Notes under the pieces: model-generated
Databases searched by the model: none
The model's input: the letters and a program-made list of their open reading frames with translations, nothing else
What the model was told of the DNA's origin: nothing
In this document: positions 8,572 through 17,253 of the stretch, piece by piece
Numbering within the stretch: the stretch's first letter is position 1
Layout of the letters: each line of letters starts with the position of its first letter
Position numbers and translations under genes: made by a program
Assembly: GCF_008065135.1 (NCBI RefSeq)
Contig: NZ_CP042914.1
Coordinates: forward strand, 4,941,404-5,005,403
Length of the DNA stretch: 64,000 nt
Source: Roseimaritima ulvae
GTDB lineage: Bacteria > Planctomycetota > Planctomycetia > Pirellulales > Pirellulaceae
Direction: 5' to 3'

Positions 8572-9924
8572 ATGTCGACCCAAACCTGGCCCGTTTCGCT
8601 GTTCCTTTCGCCGCGACTGGGCACCTCGATCTGGCTGCTGCAACTCCGCTGGATGGCCGTGCTGGGGCAGTTGATCACGGTTGCTGCCGCCTGGGGACTA
8701 CTCGAATTTGGGCTGCCACTGGGGCCCTTGCTGGGCCTGATCGCCCTGACGGCCTGCACCAATCTGGGATACGGATTGTGGCTGCGAAAAATTCGGCGCC
8801 GCGCGACCGAGGGCGATTCGAGCGGTTCGGCGACCTGGAGCGGATCGCCACTGGCGGCTCATCGCGTGGCCTCCGGTTTGATGCTGCTGGACATCGGTAC
8901 GCTGACGGCCATGCTGTTCTTCTCTGGGGGCGCCACCAATCCCTTCGCGCTGTTCTTTTTCGTGAACCTAGCCGTGGGCGGCGTGATCCTGCGGCCACTG
9001 TGGGCCTGGAGTTTGACGGCCCTGGCGATCCTAGGCTATTCCCTGTTGCTGCGGTACTTCTATCCGATCCCGGCGCTGACCCTCCGCGATTCTCCCCTGG
9101 AACATTCCGTCACCACGATCGGCGTCCTGGTCGCCTTTGCCACCTGTGCCATTGTGATCACGTTTTTTGTCACTCAAACCGCCGGCGAACTGACGCGCCA
9201 ACAAGAACAGTTGCGCAAAGCCGAACAGGAACAGCGGCGACATCGACAGCTGGAAGGCTTGACGACCCTGGCCGCCGGGGCTGCTCATGAACTGGCCACG
9301 CCGCTGTCGACCATCGATGTGGTGGTGCGAGAACTGCAGCGACATCTCGAAGAATGCCAAACGCCGCCATCGGTCAAACAAGATTTACAACTGATCGACA
9401 GCGAACTGGAATCCTGTCGACAGATTCTGGTGCGGATGCGAGCGGCTGCGGGCGACCAGACCGGCCAGAGCTGGGATCGCACAACGGTCGAAGACCTGAT
9501 CGACGCAACCCTGGAAGGCGTCCGCGATCCACATCGTGTGGACGTCGTCGATGGCCCCGTGACGGTCGAGCAACAGGCCTTGTGGTTGCCTCAGGAAGCC
9601 GTGGCCCAAGCGATCCGCAATCTGATTCACAACGGCCTGGACGCAGCCGGAGTGGATGGCCGAGTCCAGATCTCGACACGCCTCGATGACGGCTCCGTGG
9701 TGCTGGAGATCAGCGACAACGGCTCGGGGATGTCCGAGCATATCCTGGGCCGAATCGGAGAACCGTTTTTCACCACCAAAGAACCCGGTCGCGGCATGGG
9801 GCTGGGCCTGTATCTGACCCGCAATGTGATTTCGAGGCTCGGAGGGCGAATGGAATTCAAGAGCCACACCAATCAAGGCACCACCGTCTCGGTACGCCTG
9901 CCGATCGCCGACTCTACCGCCTGA
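8572..9924 (+). CDS. RegB/PrrB-type redox sensor histidine kinase
   Basis: A 450-residue membrane kinase. About six hydrophobic segments fill residues 18-205, then a short coiled coil (207-228), the phospho-acceptor box AAGAAHELATPLSTI with H239, and an ATPase domain with the N box (NLIHNGLDAA), G1 (DNGSGM), F box (GEPFFTTK) and G2 (GRGMGLGLYL). GGATNPF at residues 119-125 fits the GGxxNPF quinone-binding heptad of RegB. C281 in ESCRQIL lies 42 residues after the His, near the position of the redox cysteine of RegB (Cys265, His225). No RegA-like response regulator is in the window. Its 9-bp gap to the UVR gene suggests co-transcription. Confidence 0.88.
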   Translation: MSTQTWPVSLFLSPRLGTSIWLLQLRWMAVLGQLITVAAAWGLLEFGLPLGPLLGLIALTACTNLGYGLWLRKIRRRATEGDSSGSATWSGSPLAAHRVASGLMLLDIGTLTAMLFFSGGATNPFALFFFVNLAVGGVILRPLWAWSLTALAILGYSLLLRYFYPIPALTLRDSPLEHSVTTIGVLVAFATCAIVITFFVTQTAGELTRQQEQLRKAEQEQRRHRQLEGLTTLAAGAAHELATPLSTIDVVVRELQRHLEECQTPPSVKQDLQLIDSELESCRQILVRMRAAAGDQTGQSWDRTTVEDLIDATLEGVRDPHRVDVVDGPVTVEQQALWLPQEAVAQAIRNLIHNGLDAAGVDGRVQISTRLDDGSVVLEISDNGSGMSEHILGRIGEPFFTTKEPGRGMGLGLYLTRNVISRLGGRMEFKSHTNQGTTVSVRLPIADSTA

Positions 9925-10242
9925 CAAAGAAATAATAAGACGTAGACAAAGGAATCTCGGACCTAAATCGTCCAATTCGGATTGAGTTTGTTGAAGCGCC
10001 CGATAAGCCGCCCGAGCGTTCCTCAACTCCGCCTCCCCTCCGACAGCCCTTCAGCGTCCGCTCTGTCCTGCATTCCTCTGTCCCCCATTCCTTTATCCCC
10101 AATTCGTTGCCGGCTACCCCCTCGGCTTGTCGTCTCGGGCGATCGTCTGTTGTATGTTGGTGCGACCGCTCGCGGGTCAGCGGTGGGTTGGTTAGCAATA
10201 CGAGTGCGGTCAAGGCCGCGGGAAAGGGTGATTGAGTCGTCG
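9925..10242. other. 318-bp intergenic region, pyrimidine-rich
   Basis: No gene is supported. Around 10070-10107 a degenerate tandem of about 15 bp (CATTCCTCTGTCCCC, CATTCCTTTATCCCC, then AATTCG) is visible. An upstream extension of the following transporter frame to 9982 lacks transporter-like sequence and is not accepted. Confidence 0.4.
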
Positions 10243-11823
10243 ATGATGCAGCGAATTCAAAGCGCGAGTTTATGGGGCGGACCGCTGTTGGCGGTGTTGA
10301 CGGCGGTGGGGTGTGTGCAGTCGGGTGTTGCCTTTCCGGCGGCTTGCTGTGCAGCGGTAGCGGTGTGTTGCGCGGTGTGGTGGGTTTTTGAGACGCTGCA
10401 CTTGGCCGTGGTGGGGTTGTTGCCGTTTGTGGCCTTTCCTCTGTTGGGCGTGCTAAGTGCCGGCGAGGTAGCTCGATCCTACGGGCACTCGATGATCCTG
10501 CTGTTGTTGGGCGGGTTCTTTTTGTCGGCGGCCATGGAACGCAGTGGGGCTCATCGTCGACTGGCTTTGCAGATGGTGCGGGCTGTGGGCGGCGCCGGCG
10601 GTCGCCGTCTGGTGTTGGGATTTATGTTGGCCACCGCGGGGTTATCGATGTGGATCAGCAACACCGCCACTTCGTTGATGATTCTACCGGTTGCGTTGGC
10701 GATTTTGAATCAAACCAGTGACGACCGCCAGTTGCGGACTGCGATGCTGTTGGGCATTGCCTACTCGGCCAGCATCGGCGGCATGGGCACGCCAATCGGT
10801 ACGCCGCCCAATGTGATGATGGTGGCCTACGTGCAGCGCACGTTTGGGCATGATGTCAGTTTCTTTGAATGGATGCGGGTGGCGCTGCCCATTGTATGTG
10901 TGCTGCTGCCCATCGCTTGGCTGTGGATCACGCGTCGCGTGCAGGGCAGTCGGCCGCTGTCGATGCCTACGGTGGGGCGTTGGCGAAGCAGTGAAATCCG
11001 TGTGATGATCGTGTTTGTGATCACCGCCCTGGCTTGGATCTTTCGCGCCGCCCCGGCAGGCGGCTGGACCGCGTGGCTGCCGGCCACCAACGCTTCCGGC
11101 GGTTCGACCATCAACGACTCGACGATCGCTTTAGCCGCTTCGCTGGCGCTGTTTATCATCCCTGCCGGAGAGGACTTGGATCCGCCCGCGGAGCCGAGCG
11201 AGGACCGAGCAACGGCTCGCTCGCCGCAACGCCGCGCTCCGGTGTCGCGGCTGCTCGACTGGCCCACCGCGGCGCGAGTGCCTTGGGGCATCCTATTGAT
11301 GTTTGGTGGCGGCTTGGCCCTGGCGGCGGGCTTTGAACAAAGTGGGCTCAGCCAGCTGCTGGGCGAACAGCTCAGCAGGGTTGCGGACCAGCCGCTGTGG
11401 CTGATCACGCTGATGGTCTGTTTGCTGGTCACGTTTTTGACCGAATTGACCAGCAGCACAGCCACCACGTCGCTGTTGCTGCCGATCCTGGGCGGCTTGG
11501 CATTGGCCAGCGGGCTCCCTTTTGAATCGATCCTGGTCCCGGCCACGATCAGCGCCAGTTGCGCTTTTATGCTGCCGGTGGCCACGGCTCCCAACACGAT
11601 TGTGTTTAGCGCCGGACAGCTTTCCACCGCAACCATGGCGCGGACCGGCCTAATCCTCAATCTGTTTGCCGCCGTGCTGATCACCACCGTTTGCACGCTG
11701 ACCATTTCGCCAAAACAGCATGATGCGACAGCCCCCGCCGAAGCGGCGACGAGCGGCGGGGCGGTGGAGCACAGTCCGCAACCTTCCGGTCAACCGGGCG
11801 GCAACGGGCAAGACGGGCGCTAG
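10243..11823 (+). CDS. SLC13/DASS-family sodium:anion symporter
   Basis: A 526-residue inner-membrane transporter with about 11-12 hydrophobic segments. The duplicated DASS signature is present: SMWISNTATSLMILPVALAI (about residues 133-152) and TELTSSTATTSLLLPILGGL (about 404-423), the Ser-Asn-Thr type motifs that bind sodium and the carboxylate substrate. MGTPIGTPPNVMM and the late VATAPNTIVFSAG are also typical. The family moves dicarboxylates, citrate or sulfate; the substrate cannot be told from sequence alone. ATG 10243 immediately precedes the first membrane helix. Its stop overlaps the stop of the convergent small gene by sharing CTAG. Confidence 0.85.
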   Translation: MMQRIQSASLWGGPLLAVLTAVGCVQSGVAFPAACCAAVAVCCAVWWVFETLHLAVVGLLPFVAFPLLGVLSAGEVARSYGHSMILLLLGGFFLSAAMERSGAHRRLALQMVRAVGGAGGRRLVLGFMLATAGLSMWISNTATSLMILPVALAILNQTSDDRQLRTAMLLGIAYSASIGGMGTPIGTPPNVMMVAYVQRTFGHDVSFFEWMRVALPIVCVLLPIAWLWITRRVQGSRPLSMPTVGRWRSSEIRVMIVFVITALAWIFRAAPAGGWTAWLPATNASGGSTINDSTIALAASLALFIIPAGEDLDPPAEPSEDRATARSPQRRAPVSRLLDWPTAARVPWGILLMFGGGLALAAGFEQSGLSQLLGEQLSRVADQPLWLITLMVCLLVTFLTELTSSTATTSLLLPILGGLALASGLPFESILVPATISASCAFMLPVATAPNTIVFSAGQLSTATMARTGLILNLFAAVLITTVCTLTISPKQHDATAPAEAATSGGAVEHSPQPSGQPGGNGQDGR

Positions 11824-12020
11824 TCGAACACGACCGCGGCGACACCCGTCACGGTGGTCACGATGGCCTTGATCACACACAGGTCATTGCGACTAGCGTC
11901 GCCGACGGACAACTTAACTTTTCCCTCACCAACGTGGACCACGCCCACCTTGTCGTAGCCCTGTCTTTGCAAGGATTGTGCGATACGTGTTTCCAAGGGC
12001 TGACGGGCGCGATTTATCAT
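11820..12020 (-). CDS. Small BON-like domain protein
   Basis: A 66-residue frame whose pattern (helix ETRIAQSLQRQGY, strand VGVVHVGEGKVKLSV, helix, then VTGVAAVVFD) resembles a single BON domain, a small module found in periplasmic and membrane-associated proteins. No signal peptide is visible. ATG 12020 is preferred over TTG 12038. The gene converges tail-to-tail with the transporter, sharing the palindromic CTAG in both stop codons. The short length makes the call tentative. Confidence 0.5.
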   Translation of the reverse strand: MINRARQPLETRIAQSLQRQGYDKVGVVHVGEGKVKLSVGDASRNDLCVIKAIVTTVTGVAAVVFD

Positions 12021-12104
12021 GGTGTCGTTCAAGAGCAAGGTGGGGGGGAGTGCGGCGGGAGCAACCGGCTTGGGAGTAGGACGCCAGCGCAGAACGCGAC
12101 CGGT

Positions 12105-12521
12105 TTAGTGCGGAAGCTTGGGCTTCAACGCTGCGTAACTATACATCCCTAAAACGGCTCCGGCGAACGTTAGCAGCGCAATCCATTCTCCGCCACCGAT
12201 CTGCGCATAGATTGGCCCCGGACATGCGCCCGTAATCGCCCAACCCGCGCCAAACAGAACCCCTCCAATAAGCACTCCGCGATGGTAGGGCTTGGGGGTG
12301 TAACGAATCGGTTGGCCGGTAACCGCATGCACCTTGAACCGCTTCAACAACCACATCGACGCCATCGCCACCACGATCGCCGTACCGATGATCAGATACA
12401 TGTGCGGCTCTCGAAATAAGAACATGTCATGCACCCGTTGCCATCTCGCGACCTCGCTTTTGGTAAACAAAATGCCCAGATAGATACCGATCAATAAGAC
12501 GTTTAGATAGATTTTGATCAT
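12105..12521 (-). CDS. YeeE/YedE-family sulfur transporter, second half
   Basis: A 138-residue membrane protein with about four helices and the family motif GAGWAITGACPGPIYAQ, including the conserved cysteine. YeeE/YedE proteins (TsuA in its best-studied form) import thiosulfate-like sulfur compounds, relaying the substrate past membrane-embedded cysteines. Full-length members carry two such halves; here the halves are separate genes. ATG 12521 overlaps the stop of the upstream half by 4 nt (ATGA), so the two are translationally coupled. Confidence 0.85.
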   Translation of the reverse strand: MIKIYLNVLLIGIYLGILFTKSEVARWQRVHDMFLFREPHMYLIIGTAIVVAMASMWLLKRFKVHAVTGQPIRYTPKPYHRGVLIGGVLFGAGWAITGACPGPIYAQIGGGEWIALLTFAGAVLGMYSYAALKPKLPH

Positions 12522-13006
12522 TGGAATAACCACCACCCCAGTCCCCAGGTCACACTCAGCCCGCCAGCAAAGAAACAGATCGTGGCCACCAGGCTTGGCC
12601 CGTTCAAATTGGCAATCCCCGTGATCGAATGGCCGGAGGTGCAGCCGCCGGCATACCGCGTCCCGAAGCCGATCAAAAATCCTCCGACAAGCAGCTTGAT
12701 GCCGCCCGACAAGGTTTCAAAAGAAGCCGGCAAAAAATCGACCGGGGTAGCGGAAAGCCAATGACTGGCGATCCAGGACCCGACGCCGATGCCCAACACA
12801 AATACCAGCGTCCAGGCATTCGCGCGGCGATCAAACTGACTGAGGTACGGCCAGCGGCAACGAGGAGTACAGACCGCGCCGATCTCCTGCAGGCTGGTCG
12901 AAATCCCAAACGCCTTGCCCGCCAACACGTACAACAGCGGCACGGTAAGCCCAATCAAGATTCCCGATAGCCACCACGGCCAGGGTTCCATCAACCACGC
13001 CACCAT
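12518..13006 (-). CDS. YeeE/YedE-family sulfur transporter, first half
   Basis: A 162-residue membrane protein with four to five helices and the motif GTRYAGGCTSGHSITG, the conserved-cysteine signature of the YeeE/YedE family. Start ATG 13006 has AAGGAG 6 nt upstream, better than ATG 13036. It is the first gene of a coupled pair with 12105-12521, and an ArsR-family regulator lies 72 bp upstream on the same strand. Together they look like a regulated uptake system for thiosulfate or a similar reduced sulfur compound. Confidence 0.87.
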   Translation of the reverse strand: MVAWLMEPWPWWLSGILIGLTVPLLYVLAGKAFGISTSLQEIGAVCTPRCRWPYLSQFDRRANAWTLVFVLGIGVGSWIASHWLSATPVDFLPASFETLSGGIKLLVGGFLIGFGTRYAGGCTSGHSITGIANLNGPSLVATICFFAGGLSVTWGLGWWLFQ

Positions 13007-13078
13007 CAGAGACTCCTTCAAAAAAAGTCGAAACATCGTGACACGACGACATCTCCATTCAAAAAAACGAGCCGCCCG

Positions 13079-13459
13079 CTAACGGCCGGCAGCGGACAGG
13101 AACCGGCCCTCGATGCAGGCCATCAAGCCCTGCAGGTGGGGTTCGGCGATTTGATAAAACACTTTGCGGCCCTCGCGTTGGCTGGTGAAAAAGCCGCAGC
13201 GTTGCATCAACCGCAGATGTTCCGAAGCCACGTTGTCGGGAATCCCACAATCGGCCGCCAGTTCGCCCACGGTAAAGCGACCATGCAGCAGCAATTGCAC
13301 CATCCGCAAGCGGGCGGGATGCCCCAGCGTCTTCAGGCACTCCGCCGCGCTGGACAGCCCCTCAGGGTCGTGCACCGGCTTGTCCAGCTCGCTCTTGGTC
13401 TTCGATACGCTTTTGGTATTGGCTTTTGTTTTCTTCACCGCCGATGGGTTCCCTTTCAC
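13079..13459 (-). CDS. ArsR-family transcriptional regulator
   Basis: A 126-residue winged-helix repressor. The Lys/Ser-rich N-terminal 30 residues are unusual and may be untranslated if a later start is used. The core has KTLGHPARLRMVQLLL, the recognition helix region GELAADCGIPDNVASEHLRL and the wing SQREGRKVFYQI. Cysteines at AAEC, ADC, QRC and MAC offer metal- or thiol-sensing possibilities, but the classical ELCVCDL metal site is absent. With YeeE/YedE genes downstream it may sense persulfide, as SqrR/BigR do; this is inference. The start codon is GTG. Confidence 0.82.
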   Translation of the reverse strand: MKGNPSAVKKTKANTKSVSKTKSELDKPVHDPEGLSSAAECLKTLGHPARLRMVQLLLHGRFTVGELAADCGIPDNVASEHLRLMQRCGFFTSQREGRKVFYQIAEPHLQGLMACIEGRFLSAAGR

Positions 13460-13469
13460 GTCTATTTAT

Positions 13470-13485
13470 ATCGACATATTGCGAT
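13470..13485. promoter_or_regulatory. Candidate ArsR operator
   Basis: An imperfect palindrome ATCGACATATTGCGAT (arms ATCG/CGAT around a central ATAT) lies 11 nt upstream of the ArsR start, inside an AT-rich patch. It could be an autoregulatory operator; the symmetry is modest. Confidence 0.4.
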
Positions 13486-13504
13486 GTGTCAACGTTACCA
13501 GCAC

Positions 13505-15016
13505 TCAGCGTGCGGACACCACATGCCGCTCGACGAGGTTTTTGAGGGAGCTGGCCGAGCGGATCTCGCCTACGGCCGACGTGGTTGGGAAGAGCATCTT
13601 GGGGATCGCTCCCCGGCCGGCTCGATTGTAGAGATCGACATTTTTGGCGATATACGCTGCCGGGGTGCCGCTGTCCAATTCCTTCTTGAGAGCTTCGGCG
13701 CCGACGATTTTCTCCGCGTGCGGATAGGCCGTGCGGTAGCTGGGCGGAGCGGTCATCAAGTAGTGATGAAACGCCTCGAACTTGTCGGGTTCCAATCGCC
13801 AGACCGCTACGGACAGTTTGGCCAGGTCGCAGGCGTCGCGAGTTTGAGCGCCCGAGGCGTTGGCGTGCGGGTTGCACTGACGGTTCAGCGGAGTTGGCAG
13901 CAGCACCACCCCCAGTCGCCCGTCGTAGGCTTCCCGCGTTTGCCGGATCGCTTCATGTGTGGCGCGGCAATGGGAACAGGTGTAGTCCAGCATTTCGACG
14001 AAGAAATAATCCGCATCGGGACTGCCCAACAGCGGCCAATGTTTCACATCCAAACGCACGCTGTTCAGAATCTTGACCGTCTTCCGCTCGGGCTTCTCCT
14101 CCGGCGCATCGACTTGTGCGACCAGCATGCCGGACGGCCGCAGCCACTGCACCGCGGCCCACTGCCAGGGCTGCGGCGCCGTACGCCCGCCGGGAGGCAA
14201 CCGCCGCGAAACCGGAGCTTCGAATACATCCAACTCGCTCTGCGAAGCCGGGGCGGGAACGGTGGCCGGAGCGGGAGCGGGAGCGGGAGCGGGAGCGGGA
14301 GCGGCGTCCGCGGGTTCCGCCGGCGCGTCGAATAGAGTTTCCCCAGGAGCACCGAACAACTCTTCGCCGGGCGCTTCTAAGTTAGTGTCCGCGGCTGCGG
14401 CGGCCGAGTTGGTCGTGGCGGCGGGCGCGGGAGCGTGTTCGATGACTTCAAAGGTTTGTGGCGGCGCGGCCAGAACCTGGGTCGTGATCAGAGCCGTGGT
14501 GGCCAAGAAGGCGGCTGCGGCAGCCATCCACGTCGCCCGCGGTCTGGCAGGTCGCCGCCACAGGATCAATGCAGCCAAGGCAATCCCGCAGCTGTGCGCG
14601 GCCAAACAGTAGGCGCACAGGTGCTTCACCCAGAATAGTTGCAGTCCCACGAACCACAGCGCGGCTAGTCCGGCCGACAGGGCGGCAAAACTGATCACGG
14701 ACCATCGCAAGGTCTTCAGTCGTTGAACGGATCGGGGCACACACAGCAGGCCCAGCATGGTTGCGTACAGAGCCGTGGCGGGAACGCCCACGGGGACGCC
14801 GGCCAATTGGGACCACCGAGTCGTCATCACATGGCTGCAGTTGAACACGTTACCACTGCCGCAACCGGCCACCTTTCCCGCCATCAGACTGACCGTAGCC
14901 AGATAACCGCTGACGACCAAGCCGGCGATCGCCAGCAGCCGCAACGTCCAAATGTACGCGGGCGGCGAGAGGGAAGGGGTGACGGACAGAGCGCGGGGGT
15001 AATACACGACGGACAT
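13505..15016 (-). CDS. VKOR-DsbA fusion (vitamin K epoxide reductase plus thioredoxin-fold domain)
   Basis: A 503-residue membrane oxidoreductase. The N-terminal VKOR domain (about residues 14-150) has CGSGNVFNCSHV and the active-site pair CAYC. A further membrane helix and an Ala/Pro linker follow, then a C-terminal DsbA-like thioredoxin domain with CSHC (in MLDYTCSHCRATHEAI). Such fusions make disulfides in exported proteins, the VKOR half re-oxidising the DsbA half with quinone. The linker is encoded by six GGAGCG hexamers (14268-14303). ATG 15016 has CAGGAG about 8 nt upstream and is preferred over 15061. It lies 45 bp beyond the ArsR gene, upstream on the same strand. Confidence 0.88.
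   Translation of the reverse strand: MSVVYYPRALSVTPSLSPPAYIWTLRLLAIAGLVVSGYLATVSLMAGKVAGCGSGNVFNCSHVMTTRWSQLAGVPVGVPATALYATMLGLLCVPRSVQRLKTLRWSVISFAALSAGLAALWFVGLQLFWVKHLCAYCLAAHSCGIALAALILWRRPARPRATWMAAAAAFLATTALITTQVLAAPPQTFEVIEHAPAPAATTNSAAAAADTNLEAPGEELFGAPGETLFDAPAEPADAAPAPAPAPAPAPATVPAPASQSELDVFEAPVSRRLPPGGRTAPQPWQWAAVQWLRPSGMLVAQVDAPEEKPERKTVKILNSVRLDVKHWPLLGSPDADYFFVEMLDYTCSHCRATHEAIRQTREAYDGRLGVVLLPTPLNRQCNPHANASGAQTRDACDLAKLSVAVWRLEPDKFEAFHHYLMTAPPSYRTAYPHAEKIVGAEALKKELDSGTPAAYIAKNVDLYNRAGRGAIPKMLFPTTSAVGEIRSASSLKNLVERHVVSAR
14268..14303. repeat. GGAGCG hexanucleotide repeat (6 copies), in frame
   Basis: Six perfect copies lie inside the VKOR-DsbA gene and encode the Pro-Ala linker on the minus strand. 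Copy-number change would alter linker length without a frameshift. Confidence 0.9.
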
Positions 15017-15161
15017 CAACTGGCTCCTGGCTATGGGACATGCTGCCGGGTCGCCCCCCACCTGGCACCATTATTCGATTCTAAGCAACCGAAGCCTGAC
15101 AATGGGCACTTTTTGTGCCAAATAATGTGTCTTTGTGCAGATTGTTGCTAGCTGCCCTTGT

Positions 15162-16433
15162 TTACTTCAGCACGATGGCCGTCGCATGGCCTTGGGCGGT
15201 ATGGGTAACCACGGCCACATAGGGTTGCTGCAACACTCGAGAGGAGGCAGAGACGGAGAGCGGGAAGTCTCCGTTGAGTTGATCGGCGTTGCGAAGCGGG
15301 GGCACGGTTTGGTGTTGAATCGCCAGCGTAGCCAGCACCAAATGCATCGTTCCGGTGGCCGCTCCGCAGTGTCCGGTGGAGGCGATCGGAGCGCACAGCG
15401 GCACGCCGGGCAGAACCGCGGAGAGCGCCCCGAGTTCGGCGTCGTCTTGTTGGGGGTCGCCCATTGCGTGGGAGACGACCAGTCCGACTTGTTCGGCCGT
15501 ACAGCCGGCGTCGGCCATGGCTGCTCGCAACGCCAGTTCGATGGACGATTGGCTGCCACGTTGTGACGTTGCCGGCACAAAACGAACGGCCGAACCGGCC
15601 ACGGTGGCCAGTACCTTGGCACCGCGTCGGGTGGCCAATTCGCGGCTTTCCAACAGCAGCGTGGCCGCTCCTTCGCCGCCCACCACGCCATCGCGGTCCG
15701 CAGCGAAGGGCCGCGAGGAATCGGCCAGCTTTTCCGCGGGCGTCGCCAAGGGGACGGCGCCGGAATAGATAAAGCCAGATTCATTGATGCGAGTCCCGGT
15801 GGCTCCGGTAAACATCGCATCGGCGATCCCGCGAGTGATGCACGAGGCCGATTCGATCAGCGCGGCCGGCCCCGAGGTGTCGCCCAACACCAACGTGTTA
15901 TTAGGACCAAACGCTTGGACGGCGATGCCCACATGGCAAGCCGCCATATTGGGCAGGTATTTCAGCATCCACAGGGGAAATAATTCCTTCATCACGTAGG
16001 TGCCGAATTCCACTACCGGATCGACGCCCGGCTCTTGGCTCATCCGCTTGGCCGTGTCGGCCAATTCGCAGGGCGAGCCAAAAAACATTTCGGAACCGAA
16101 CACGGTGCCGATACGGCCCCGATCGAACTGCTCTGCCTGCCCCAAAAAGTCTTCGAAACCGCTGTCGGTGTGCGCCATCTGCGAAGCGGCAAAGGCCGTC
16201 TGCAGCTCGCGGCACATGACTTTGAGGGCTTTCCGCGGACGCACATATTGTTTGGGATCAAAATCCGCAATCGCCGCGCCGATGCTGGCCGGACCGGCCA
16301 CTCCGTTGGCGTGCGGCAATTTTCCGATGCCACTGTGCCTCTGACACAGCGCATTCCAGAACATATCGGTACCTACACCGATGGGCGTCACGGCACCAAC
16401 GCCTGTAATGACAACTTCGCGGCCTTGGGGCAT
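15162..16433 (-). CDS. Ketosynthase-like protein lacking the catalytic cysteine
   Basis: A 423-residue thiolase-fold protein of the beta-ketoacyl-ACP synthase family (FabF/KAS-II type). ITGVGAVTPIG at the N-terminus, RPFAADRDGVVGGEGA and STGHCGAATGTMHLVLATLAI are clear family motifs. Where active enzymes have TACxSG, this one has DTSGPA (residues 185-190), so no cysteine is available. The usual Lys before the second His is also replaced (APIASTGH). Histidines remain at SHAMGD and TGHCG. This pattern recalls chain-length factors and other inactive partner ketosynthases. No partner synthase or acyl carrier protein lies nearby. Confidence 0.8.
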   Translation of the reverse strand: MPQGREVVITGVGAVTPIGVGTDMFWNALCQRHSGIGKLPHANGVAGPASIGAAIADFDPKQYVRPRKALKVMCRELQTAFAASQMAHTDSGFEDFLGQAEQFDRGRIGTVFGSEMFFGSPCELADTAKRMSQEPGVDPVVEFGTYVMKELFPLWMLKYLPNMAACHVGIAVQAFGPNNTLVLGDTSGPAALIESASCITRGIADAMFTGATGTRINESGFIYSGAVPLATPAEKLADSSRPFAADRDGVVGGEGAATLLLESRELATRRGAKVLATVAGSAVRFVPATSQRGSQSSIELALRAAMADAGCTAEQVGLVVSHAMGDPQQDDAELGALSAVLPGVPLCAPIASTGHCGAATGTMHLVLATLAIQHQTVPPLRNADQLNGDFPLSVSASSRVLQQPYVAVVTHTAQGHATAIVLK

Positions 16434-16566
16434 CGCAGACTACAAAATAGAAGGGGAAGCGGAATTGGGTTTGGATTCTAGCGAATCAGGAGCTATCCGA
16501 AAACAACGCCTCCGGAGCGGGCGGCGGGCCCAGCTGTGCTGACCGCCCCATGATAGTCAAAACCGC

Positions 16567-17253
16567 TTAGAAAAAATCCCGCAAAGAGGTGACCGCCAGG
16601 GGTTCGCGAGTGGCAAAGGGTTCGCCATAGCGGCGATTGATCAACCGCCCCCAGTAGGCTGCATCGTCACGAAACCGGTCTAGCAAGGTTGGCGGTTCGC
16701 TGGGCCGGCCGGTGATAAATTGACTTTCAAAGCAGCGAATCGCCTCCAACTTGCGATCCCATTGCTCGCTGATGTCGACGATCCAGGAGGGCTGGACGGC
16801 CAACCGCAGGTGGATGCAGTAGTAATAATAAATGCGCTCGGGATGAAACGGCTCGCCCGGCAAGTCCGTTTTCGACAATTTGGCCCAAAATCGCGCCGCT
16901 TCGACCAGTTCAGTCGCCACCACGTGATCGGGATGCGCGTCCTTCCAATAGGGCGCAAACAGCCAACGGGGACGGGTTTGGCGAATGTACCCGGCCACGA
17001 TCGCCCGAGCTTCCAGGGTATGCTGTAAGGAGCGATTAGGCAGCCCAGCGTTCTGTCGCCAGCTGACGCCCAGAGCCTTGGAAGCCGCCGCCGTCTCTTC
17101 GGCTCGCAACGCTTCGCTGCCATGCGGGGTCGGCTCTCCGCTGGTCAAATCCAAAATCCCCACCTCCCAGCCGGCGGAGATCATTTTGGCAATCGTGCCG
17201 CCCATGCCCAGCTCGGCATCATCCGGGTGGGGGGCAATGACCAACATGTCCAT
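16567..17253 (-). CDS. LmbE/PIG-L family deacetylase, BshB1-like
   Basis: A 228-residue zinc deacetylase. HPDD at residues 9-12 (IAPHPDDAELG) and the later AHPDHV are the metal motifs of LmbE/PIG-L proteins. The C-terminal stretch RYGEPFATREPLAV is characteristic of BshB1, which deacetylates GlcNAc-malate in bacillithiol synthesis; bshA and bshC are not in the window. Its start overlaps the stop of the upstream propeller gene by one base (TGATG on the minus strand), so they are co-translated. Other N-acetylglucosamine derivatives remain possible substrates. Confidence 0.75.
   Translation of the reverse strand: MDMLVIAPHPDDAELGMGGTIAKMISAGWEVGILDLTSGEPTPHGSEALRAEETAAASKALGVSWRQNAGLPNRSLQHTLEARAIVAGYIRQTRPRWLFAPYWKDAHPDHVVATELVEAARFWAKLSKTDLPGEPFHPERIYYYYCIHLRLAVQPSWIVDISEQWDRKLEAIRCFESQFITGRPSEPPTLLDRFRDDAAYWGRLINRRYGEPFATREPLAVTSLRDFF

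Noticed and set aside
13136-14335. 399-codon plus-strand frame over ArsR and VKOR-DsbA
   Set aside because: Antisense to two genes with clear family motifs.
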